Shown one piece after another: positions 14,448-21,649 of a DNA stretch of 23,086 bases. The position numbers were made by a program, and so were the translations under genes. The notes under the pieces were generated by a model. The model did no database searches. It saw only the letters and a program-made list of their open reading frames with translations, and was not told where the DNA came from. Source of the stretch: an uncultured Oscillospiraceae bacterium (GTDB lineage Bacteria > Bacillota > Clostridia > Oscillospirales > Oscillospiraceae); NCBI GenBank assembly GCA_910585815.1, contig CAJUFJ010000055.1, positions 1 through 23,086 on the forward strand. Direction: 5' to 3'. How positions within the stretch are numbered: position 1 is the first letter of the stretch; every line of letters begins with the position of its first letter.

Positions 14448-14476
14448 AGCATACCACTTTGCCCGGGAAAAGTGAA
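14448..14476 (-). promoter_or_regulatory. Promoter of the aro operon
   Basis: Minus strand: TTCACT (14471-14476), 17-base spacer, TATGCT (14448-14453), with an extended TGG before the -10. Transcription would start near 14441, giving a short leader of about 190 bases up to the attenuator. I see no other good promoter inside the operon. Confidence 0.75.
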
Positions 14477-14537
14477 CTGTCAGTTTCTCTAAAATTCAGC
14501 GTATTTATCCGCTCTAATTATGGCAATTTGCATTTCA

Positions 14538-14566
14538 GCGGGACGGCCCACTGAGGACCGTCCCGC
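14538..14566 (-). terminator. Hairpin after the ROK-like gene
   Basis: GCGGGACGG (14538-14546) pairs with CCGTCCCGC (14558-14566), a 9-bp perfect stem with an 11-base loop, 25 bases past the stop. No T run follows on the minus strand, so termination is uncertain; it may act as a 3' stabiliser. Confidence 0.5.
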
Positions 14567-14590
14567 CGATTGCTGTATCTCCCGCCTTGC

Positions 14591-16360
14591 TCAGGGGTTC
14601 AGACCCAGGCAGCCGTAGTAGATGGCGCCCACAGCCTGGGCAAACTGGGCCACGGTGTAGTCGGGGTGGGCGTCCAACTGCTTCATGAGAAGGGTGTTGG
14701 CCAGCCCGCTGTCGGCAGCGTACTGCCGCAGGGCGGGCTCCCGGCGGCCCGCCCCCTCGCACATCAGCGCGAAGCAGGCGGGCAGCTTGACAAAGCGGCC
14801 GAACAGGGTGCGGTGGGGTGTCTCGGGCTGGAGGATATAGCCGGTCTCCCGCCAAGTGACGGCCAGGTACTCACCCACCTCCCGGAAAATTTCCTGACAC
14901 ACCGGCTGGCCTGCGGCGGCCTGGTTCATAAAGAACTCCAGGCAGGGCTTGCGTATGTCCTCGGGCTGGGTGGGCACCTCCAGCAGCTCCCCCTCCCAGC
15001 GGAACAGGCCCCTGTCCATCGCCTCCCGGAGGACCTCCGGGGCCTTCTCCGGCAGCCACTTGGCCGCCAGGCGGAAGACACCGGACTGTCCGGTGTACCG
15101 CTGGAGGGTGCCGGGGAGGGCGGTGTTCACGTTGTTGACGCTGCGGGCGTCGTCCGAGCTGTAGCCCCGCTGGACATGGCTGCCCAGGTCGATGATAAAG
15201 TTGTAGACCTCCAGGGGAATCTCCGGGATGGAGCCGTCGGGCCGGACCCAGCCGGTGCCCAGCTCGGTGCCCAAGGTGTGGGCGAAAAAGCCCCTGGACA
15301 CGTCTCCGCCCCCGGCCGCCTGCTCCACCGCGGCGGCAAAGGCGGCCATAGGCCCGTCGTTGGTGTTCATCACCGGACCGCCCTCCACCACATATTCCGC
15401 CAGCCGGCTGTTCAGGGCGGTAATTTCCGCGAACTGCTGTTCGTAGTCCAGCTCGGGGTTGGCCCGCAGGCCGTGGGTCTTGTGGGTCTCGCCGCCCACA
15501 ATGCGGTTCTGAATCACCACATCGGGGAAGCACAGGCCGATGGCGTCAAAGCTGCGCAGGTCGGCTCCGGCGGCCCGCTCCATGGCCTCCGCTCCCCGCT
15601 CCATCTCGGCCAGGGTGGCGCGCTTGCCCAGGGCGGTCTGGTCGATCTCATCCTGCCGCCCGGCCCGGTACAGGCTGCCCGCCGCCCGGAGCAGGCGGGC
15701 CAGCAGCAGCAGAGGGCCGGTAATCTGCTCCGCCAGGGGGTAGGAGGCGGGGAACCAGTCAAATTCCTTGCACAGGGCCAGCTGTCCATCCACACTGACA
15801 GCCAGCTTTACATCGGTGCCGCCGATGTCCATGCCCAGCAGCATCCGCCCCCTGGTCATGGCGGGCAGCCTGTCGAAGACGGGCCGCCCCGTCACCGCTG
15901 CGGGGGGCTCCGCCGCCGGCTCCTCCTTCACGTCGTGTACCCCGAAGGAGAACTTCTCAGCCCCGCCGAACAGCACCGCCAGCACCCGCTCGTTGACGTT
16001 CAGGCACTTGCCGTAGCCGGTGCGGGCGGTCTTGTCCTGCTCCAGCTGGAAGACCCGTCCCAGCCCCTGGGCCAGGTCCAGGGCGGCCTTGTCCGACTGG
16101 TCCAGGTACACGTCGATGCCCACCCCTCCCAGGGCGGACAGCAGGTTATACACATTGGCGTAGACATACTCCGCCACAAATTTTTCCTCGTCCTCCCCCG
16201 CCGTCTCAGGCAGGCGCAGGTCAAAGGCCCGGACAGACCGGTCGTAGAGGGTGACATGGAGGTGGAAGGGGCGGACGCCCTGGGCCTGGAAGGCCTCCCG
16301 GACGTCGGTAATATACACGCTCTGGTCGTTGGCCGCCTTCTCCAGGAAGGTTTTCAGCAT
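14591..16360 (-). CDS. ROK-like sugar kinase homologue with N-terminal extension
   Basis: 589 residues, much longer than a usual ROK kinase (about 300). Residues 1-170 match nothing I recognise. About 173-589 has the ASKHA/ROK nucleotide fold: phosphate-1 motif GMDIGGTDVKLAV (176-188), MNTNDGPMAAFAA (331-343), where D335 is the likely catalytic base, and FAHTLGTELGTGWV (359-372) as phosphate-2. The zinc motif typical of ROK proteins (CxCGxxGCxE) is absent. The sugar substrate is unknown, and a regulatory or non-catalytic role is possible. GGAG lies 9 bases before the ATG. It is monocistronic, with a promoter at 16476-16504, and transcribed in the same direction as the aro operon but behind its own signals. 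Confidence 0.75.
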   Translation of the reverse strand: MLKTFLEKAANDQSVYITDVREAFQAQGVRPFHLHVTLYDRSVRAFDLRLPETAGEDEEKFVAEYVYANVYNLLSALGGVGIDVYLDQSDKAALDLAQGLGRVFQLEQDKTARTGYGKCLNVNERVLAVLFGGAEKFSFGVHDVKEEPAAEPPAAVTGRPVFDRLPAMTRGRMLLGMDIGGTDVKLAVSVDGQLALCKEFDWFPASYPLAEQITGPLLLLARLLRAAGSLYRAGRQDEIDQTALGKRATLAEMERGAEAMERAAGADLRSFDAIGLCFPDVVIQNRIVGGETHKTHGLRANPELDYEQQFAEITALNSRLAEYVVEGGPVMNTNDGPMAAFAAAVEQAAGGGDVSRGFFAHTLGTELGTGWVRPDGSIPEIPLEVYNFIIDLGSHVQRGYSSDDARSVNNVNTALPGTLQRYTGQSGVFRLAAKWLPEKAPEVLREAMDRGLFRWEGELLEVPTQPEDIRKPCLEFFMNQAAAGQPVCQEIFREVGEYLAVTWRETGYILQPETPHRTLFGRFVKLPACFALMCEGAGRREPALRQYAADSGLANTLLMKQLDAHPDYTVAQFAQAVGAIYYGCLGLNP

Positions 16361-16366
16361 GGTCAG

Positions 16367-16426
16367 TCACTCCTTTATCATGTGGGCGATGCCCTCCTGG
16401 GCCAGAAGCTTAATGTCCACCAGAAA
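16367..16426 (-). pseudogene. Possible coding remnant in the leader of the ROK-like gene
   Basis: The minus strand reads FLVDIKLLAQEGIAHMIKE followed by TGA, preceded in frame by LVTD and a TAG stop (16427-16429). The 19 residues look protein-like, and the stop is placed just before the next ribosome site, as in a coupled operon. No full gene exists upstream. It could be the last piece of a decayed gene or chance. Confidence 0.25.
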
Positions 16427-16475
16427 CTAGTCTGTCACCAGCAGCACAACCGCCACAGCCCAAGCATACAGCAGG

Positions 16476-16504
16476 ATTATACCACAGGACGGGCGCGGGG
16501 TCCA
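16476..16504 (-). promoter_or_regulatory. Promoter of the ROK-like gene
   Basis: Minus strand: perfect -10 TATAAT (16476-16481) with extended TGG, 17-base spacer and a weak -35 TGGACC (16499-16504). It leaves a leader of about 110 bases. With the promoter at 16661-16689 it defines a divergent intergenic region of 387 bases (16361-16747). Confidence 0.65.
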
Positions 16505-16566
16505 GCCTTTCCGGGTTCTGGAATTATCCTGCCGAGCATTTTATACTGATTGATTTTTGACATTCC

Positions 16567-16620
16567 TGTAGGGGCGCACACTGTGCGCCCGCGGGCGGGC
16601 TGACAATGTCCGCCCCTACA
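16567..16620. repeat. Compound palindromic repeat, copy 2
   Basis: Ends TGTAGGGGCG (16567-16576) and CGCCCCTACA (16611-16620) are identical to those of the copy at 12284. The left half holds its own palindrome (GGGCGCACA-C-TGTGCGCCC) and the right half another (GGGCGG...CCGCCC), so the inner arms differ from copy 1 while the outer ends are kept. It lies between divergent promoters. Confidence 0.85.
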
Positions 16621-16660
16621 GAAAATCTGCGAAAGAGACACTCCCCCAAGAAACAACCCC

Positions 16661-16689
16661 TTGTCAGAATCAGCTGAACTTGCTATAAT
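16661..16689 (+). promoter_or_regulatory. Promoter of the M60 peptidase operon
   Basis: TTGTCA (16661-16666), 17-base spacer, TATAAT (16684-16689) with TGC before it. About 50 bases of leader precede the ATG at 16748. Confidence 0.8.
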
Positions 16690-16747
16690 AGCTTGGCAAA
16701 ATCTGTCGCCGTCGGCTTTGCAGAAAGCGGCGGAAAAGGAGGAGACT

Positions 16748-19700
16748 ATGAAGACACACAAACGTATCCCGGCCCTTCTGCTGACCGCGTCTATGGCGCT
16801 TTCCATGCTCACGCCGGCATGGGCGGTGGAGAAGGCCGGCACGGCGACCGGAGAGCTCCAGGCCACCGTGCGCATCGACTACAGCCAAAGCATGGACGTG
16901 CTGCATGAGCGAAAGATCCAGGCGGAGCTACTCCAGGGGCAGACGTCCCTGGGGTCGGTCAGCTTGACCCAGGCCGCCGAGACCCAGATGAACGGCTGCA
17001 AGGTCCAGGTGTCCCTGCGGGACCGGCTGGGCGGCGAGCTTACCGGCACCGCCGACCCCGGGGCACTGGACCTGACGGTAACAGGTCTGCCCCAGGGGGA
17101 TTACACCCTCCAATTCACCGGCGAGGGCTACGCGCTCTGCAAGGTCCCCTTTACCATTCAAAACTACAGCCACTACATCGAGGTGGGCACCGGCGACGGC
17201 ACCTTTGCCCTGGGCGACTTCGACGGAAACGGCAAGGTAGACGCCAAGGACCGTGAGGCCCTGAGCGGCGCTCTGGGCAGCGCCAGCCCGAGCGACCTGA
17301 ACAAGTACGACCTGAACGGCGACGGCCGGATCGACATTGTGGACCTGGCCTATGTCAACCACAACGTCAACACGCCGGCCGGCTCCCCCACCGTGCTGGA
17401 CACGGTGTGCGTTGGCGTTCAGGTGAACAGCGCCCAGGCGACGCAAGACCTGAACAATGCCGGCACTACCGTCACCGGTGGCAGCCTGGACAGCCTGTTT
17501 CAGGCCGGCGGCAGCAGCGCCACATTTAAGAACAGCGCCGGACGGGGAGATGTGGTAATCCCCATTCCCCTAGCAGGTGAAGTGGAGGCGGAAAACCTCC
17601 AGATCACCACGCCGGACGCCGGCAGCGGCTCCATCCAGGCGGGAACGGTGGAGGTGGAGTATGACGGAGGTTCCATCTCCCGCACCTTCTCCTTTGACAA
17701 CAGCCGATACGCCAACGTCCACGCCCTCTCCCCCGACCCCGGGCACAACGTAATCACCATCCCCCTGGGCAAGCGGGTGGCGGTGAAGAAAATCACCATC
17801 ACCGTCACCAAGACGGCAGATGGAGAGTACGCCACCGTGGAATCCATCCGCTTTTTGCAAGATATCGTCCCCGAGGACCTGACTGAGCCCAACAGCCTGG
17901 TAAAAAACCTCAGTGCTGTCCCAGGAGACAGCCGGGCCTCGCTGAAATGGAATGCACTGCCCAACGTATCCGGCTACCGGGTGGAGTACTGGGAGAAGGA
18001 CAAGGAGAGCGCCCGCCGTCAGCTCAATGTGGACGTGCCCCAGGCCCAGGTCACCGGGCTGGACAACCTGAAGACCTACTGCTTCACCGTCACCCCCACC
18101 GACGGCGCCTGGCAGGGCCAGACCTGCGCCCCCGTCGAGGCCACGCCTCAGCCCGCCAAGGCCCCCTCCGCCCCCGATATGGTGAACATTTCCCCCATGG
18201 ACGGCCAATTGAGCGTGTCCTGGAAGAAGGGGGAAAACGCCGTGTGGTATGAGGTGTACTACACCAACCAGGCCAACGCCCCCACCTCCTCCTATCAGAA
18301 GGCCGGTGAGCGGGTGACTGCCACCAATCTGACCATCCCCAATCTGGTCAACGGGACCACCTATTACATCTACGTTGTAGCCGGCAACGAAGCCGGCCGG
18401 AGCGGCCCCTCCAGAATTTCCGAGGGCACCCCCAAGGCCACCGACTACAGCCGCCCGGCGGGTATCCCCACTGAGGGCATTCTGGACCCGTCCAGAATCA
18501 AAACCATCGCCCTGGCCGCCCCTAATAACTACGACACCAGTCAGTATCCAAATGGTTCTTTCTCCATTCAGAATGTTATTGACAACGATTTTCGTACCCA
18601 TTGGACGGCCAAGGACTGGTCTTCCAATGAACATGTTGTTGTCACCTTCACTCAGCCTACCGATCTGTACAGCGTCATCTGGGTGCCCCGTCTGGACGGC
18701 ACTTACCCCCATAACCTGCGCGCCTACAGCGTTCAGGTCTGGTATAAGGGCGAGGACTTAAACGGCGCCGGACATCTGCTCACTGGGGGAGTGGATAACG
18801 GAGGCATAGGCAACGACTCCGATGTTCTCACCTGGCCCAACATCCCCAACCTCAGTGATATCCCCACCTGCAAATTTGCCGTTCTTCCTTTCGATCCGGT
18901 GAAAAATGTGGTGAAAATCAGCGTGGCGGTGGAGCAGAAGGCGTACAACATCGTTAGCCTGTCTGAGCTAATGTTCATGGAGTATGACCCGGCCCGCTGT
19001 CTACCCGACAACATTACCGCCCTCTTTGCCGACGAGCTGCACACTCAGCTGAAAGCCGGTGTAAAGCAGGCGGACATTGACGCCCTCAAGGCCCGGCTGG
19101 ACAGCGACGAGATTAACTACTACCTGAACCCCGAGACCCTGGCCGACGAGCTGGCCCTGGCTCAGGAGCTGCTGAGCGGCAAGTCCACCAGCGGCGTGGT
19201 GGTGGACGGTGTCCAGGCCCGGAGCAGCGGCGCTGACAGCGCCAAGTACGGCCAGGGTGGCAGCGACCTCCAGCCCCTGGGCGTGGCCGCCAGGGCGGGC
19301 CAGGAGATCACTGTCTACGCCTCCGGCATCCCTGCCGGGGAGAAGGTGACCCTCTACGCCACCCAGTTCAACGCCGAGGCCTCCACCTGGCGGGCCCAGG
19401 TGGGCGAACTGGTCAACGGCCGGAACATCCTCACCGTTCCCACAATCGGCAGCCAGGCCACCGAGCGGGGCGGCAGCCTGTACCTCACCTATAGCGGTTC
19501 CAAGCCTGAAAGCATCAAGCTTCACATCCGCCGGGCGGTGGATATCCCCGTGCTGGAGCTGTCCGACTGGTACAAGCTGAACGATGACACCCGCAAGACC
19601 CGCATCGGAGCCTATGTGGACGAGCTCACCGCCTATGTGACTGCTCAGAATATCACCAATAGCAACGCTCAGACCAAGTGCCTGAACGTGACGGAGATCT

Positions 19701-21649
19701 CCACCCCCACCGTGCTGCTGTCCCTCCCCGCTGCTGCCGTGCTGGGGGCCAACAGCGCCGACCGCAGCGTCAGAGTGGAAAACCTGTATCAGAACGTGCT
19801 GGCCTGGGAGGACATCATGCACATCTGCAAGACCACCCAGGGCATCAACAACACTTATGCAAGTAACGACATGACCTCCCGCCAGAACATCCGCTGTATG
19901 CAGATGTTCGCCGGTGCATTCATGTATGCGGCGGGGAACCACATCGGCATTGGCTACGGCTCCTGCGCCGGCGTGGTCAGCGGCCTGCCCATCGCCAAGC
20001 TGCCCGAGGGGGCCACCGTCAACAGCCTGTTCGGCTGGGGCATCGCCCACGAGATCGGCCACAATATGGATAAGCTGGGCCAGGCGGAGATTACCAACAA
20101 CCTCTATTCCCTCATGGTCCAGACCTTCGACGGGAAGAACAACACCCTCCCCTCCCGCCTGGAGAACAGCGGCAAGTACACCGCCATCTTCACCAAGACC
20201 GCCCAGAGCCAGCCCGGCGCGTCCAACGATGTATTTACCCAGCTGGGCATGTACTGGCAGCTCCACCTGGCCTACGACGGCAAGCAGGGCGAAGCCCACG
20301 GCCCCATGTGGTTCTACAACCAGTTCTTCCAGGACTGGAAGGCGGGCACCTACACCGCCGGAGCCCAGTCCTACGACGACAAGGTGGCCCTCACCGCCGC
20401 CGGCGTGGTCCAGAAGGACCTGACCGAGTTCTTCCAGCGGTGGGGTATGACCCTTAGCGACACAACCAAGCAAAAACTGGAAAGCTACGGAAAAGAGGAC
20501 CGCGCCCTCTGGTATCTCAGCGACCAGAGCCGCCGGGAGCGCCTGAACGAGACCAAGCCCGCTACAGGCACCCTCACTGCCACCGCCCAGCTGAAGGGCG
20601 ATAACGCCATTGAGATTACCGTCACCCCCACCATCACCGGAAAGGTCCAGGGCTATGAGATCATCCGCAATGACAAGTCCATCGCCTTTGTCCTCCCCGG
20701 CGCGGACGGAGCAATCCGCTATGAGGACGTGATCGGCTCGGGCAACCACCGGACCTACCAGTATAAGGTGACCGCTTACGACATCCTGGGCAACCGGATC
20801 GGCTCCGCCGACGCCGGCCAGGTCCGGGTGGCCTACGACAAGCTGGTGGACCCCTCCACCTACACCATGACCCGGAATGGGGACGCCGTCACCTTCACCC
20901 TGAAGAACGCCGCCCCTGTCACCGGCTTTAAGCTCACCGGCTTTAAGCTCACCGACGATACTCTGCCTCAGGGCGAGTACACCGTAACCGTAGTCACCGA
21001 AAAGGACAAGACCCTCACTGCACGCAAGGGGACCTTTGACGCCAGCGACTCGCTGGAGGGCGGCTTTGTGGCCTACTTCAACAACCCTAAGGCGGACAGC
21101 GGCGACACCAGCATCTACACCTACGACGCCAAGACCGTCACCATCACCAACATCCCCGAGGGCTTGGAGAACAATCTCCAGCTAATCAGCTATGCAGAGG
21201 ATGACATCTCCTTCTATTCCGACGCCGCAGTGGGTCTGCTGGCTGAGGACTGGAAGTATGCCGATGGGGAGAAGGACCAGCTGAAGAAGGGCACGCTGGT
21301 CATCCTGGGCAGCTACCGGGGCGACCCCGTGTGGTGTACTGCGGAGGTCTGGGGCCGGTTCCGCAATGATGACGGCACCGTAACGGAGCGGGCTGTGGAA
21401 GGGGATACGATTCTCCTGGCGGACCCCGCGTCTCTCTACGGCGACGCCAGCGACATCAGCGACGGCCTTCTGATTTTCACCCCGAAATACCAGAATATCT
21501 CTGAGCTTCCTGAGGCAATCTGCCTGAAGCTTTTCCGCACCGAAGTACCCACAGACGCCTCCAGCCGCCGGGTGACGGCCCAGACCCTCTGGACCAGCAC
21601 CTATGACGGCAGCGATCTGCCCACAATTCATCTGGAGGAGGCCCCATGA
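16748..21649 (+). CDS. Secreted M60-family (mucinase-type) zinc metallopeptidase, multidomain
   Basis: 1633 residues. The start at 16748 has AAAAGGAGGAG before it and gives a clear signal peptide (MKTHKRIPALLLTASMALS, cut after AWA); an open frame back to 16661 lies in the promoter. Domains: unknown beta region (27-150); dockerin-like pair of calcium loops DFDGNGKVDAKD and DLNGDGRIDIVD (157-200); beta module (about 230-380); two fibronectin-III domains (about 388-475 and 476-560); discoidin-like module with IQNVIDNDFRTHWTA (about 590-740); M60 N-domain (about 845-940); and M60 catalytic domain with HEIGHNMDKLGQAE (H1101, E1102, H1105, third ligand E1114). C-terminal beta modules follow. M60 enzymes cleave glycoproteins such as mucins. 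There is no LPXTG or SLH anchor of its own. The next gene overlaps by ATGA. Confidence 0.9.
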   Translation: MKTHKRIPALLLTASMALSMLTPAWAVEKAGTATGELQATVRIDYSQSMDVLHERKIQAELLQGQTSLGSVSLTQAAETQMNGCKVQVSLRDRLGGELTGTADPGALDLTVTGLPQGDYTLQFTGEGYALCKVPFTIQNYSHYIEVGTGDGTFALGDFDGNGKVDAKDREALSGALGSASPSDLNKYDLNGDGRIDIVDLAYVNHNVNTPAGSPTVLDTVCVGVQVNSAQATQDLNNAGTTVTGGSLDSLFQAGGSSATFKNSAGRGDVVIPIPLAGEVEAENLQITTPDAGSGSIQAGTVEVEYDGGSISRTFSFDNSRYANVHALSPDPGHNVITIPLGKRVAVKKITITVTKTADGEYATVESIRFLQDIVPEDLTEPNSLVKNLSAVPGDSRASLKWNALPNVSGYRVEYWEKDKESARRQLNVDVPQAQVTGLDNLKTYCFTVTPTDGAWQGQTCAPVEATPQPAKAPSAPDMVNISPMDGQLSVSWKKGENAVWYEVYYTNQANAPTSSYQKAGERVTATNLTIPNLVNGTTYYIYVVAGNEAGRSGPSRISEGTPKATDYSRPAGIPTEGILDPSRIKTIALAAPNNYDTSQYPNGSFSIQNVIDNDFRTHWTAKDWSSNEHVVVTFTQPTDLYSVIWVPRLDGTYPHNLRAYSVQVWYKGEDLNGAGHLLTGGVDNGGIGNDSDVLTWPNIPNLSDIPTCKFAVLPFDPVKNVVKISVAVEQKAYNIVSLSELMFMEYDPARCLPDNITALFADELHTQLKAGVKQADIDALKARLDSDEINYYLNPETLADELALAQELLSGKSTSGVVVDGVQARSSGADSAKYGQGGSDLQPLGVAARAGQEITVYASGIPAGEKVTLYATQFNAEASTWRAQVGELVNGRNILTVPTIGSQATERGGSLYLTYSGSKPESIKLHIRRAVDIPVLELSDWYKLNDDTRKTRIGAYVDELTAYVTAQNITNSNAQTKCLNVTEISTPTVLLSLPAAAVLGANSADRSVRVENLYQNVLAWEDIMHICKTTQGINNTYASNDMTSRQNIRCMQMFAGAFMYAAGNHIGIGYGSCAGVVSGLPIAKLPEGATVNSLFGWGIAHEIGHNMDKLGQAEITNNLYSLMVQTFDGKNNTLPSRLENSGKYTAIFTKTAQSQPGASNDVFTQLGMYWQLHLAYDGKQGEAHGPMWFYNQFFQDWKAGTYTAGAQSYDDKVALTAAGVVQKDLTEFFQRWGMTLSDTTKQKLESYGKEDRALWYLSDQSRRERLNETKPATGTLTATAQLKGDNAIEITVTPTITGKVQGYEIIRNDKSIAFVLPGADGAIRYEDVIGSGNHRTYQYKVTAYDILGNRIGSADAGQVRVAYDKLVDPSTYTMTRNGDAVTFTLKNAAPVTGFKLTGFKLTDDTLPQGEYTVTVVTEKDKTLTARKGTFDASDSLEGGFVAYFNNPKADSGDTSIYTYDAKTVTITNIPEGLENNLQLISYAEDDISFYSDAAVGLLAEDWKYADGEKDQLKKGTLVILGSYRGDPVWCTAEVWGRFRNDDGTVTERAVEGDTILLADPASLYGDASDISDGLLIFTPKYQNISELPEAICLKLFRTEVPTDASSRRVTAQTLWTSTYDGSDLPTIHLEEAP
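20921..20950 (+). repeat. 15-base perfect tandem duplication in the M60 gene
   Basis: ACCGGCTTTAAGCTC occurs twice back to back, coding TGFKL-TGFKL. It is in frame and likely a replication-slippage event in a C-terminal beta module. Confidence 0.9.

Noticed and set aside
14253..14476. T-box riboswitch ahead of the aro operon
   Set aside because: No T-box sequence (AGGGTGGnACCGCG) or Stem I features are visible in the leader; the leader ORF explains the layout better.
14570..16549. 659-residue plus-strand open frame over the ROK-like gene
   Set aside because: Antisense shadow rich in Gly, Gln, His and Leu; the minus strand carries clear ROK motifs and a ribosome site.
19001..20749. 582-residue minus-strand open frame inside the M60 gene
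   Set aside because: Antisense shadow; the plus strand has HEIGH and the M60 family pattern.
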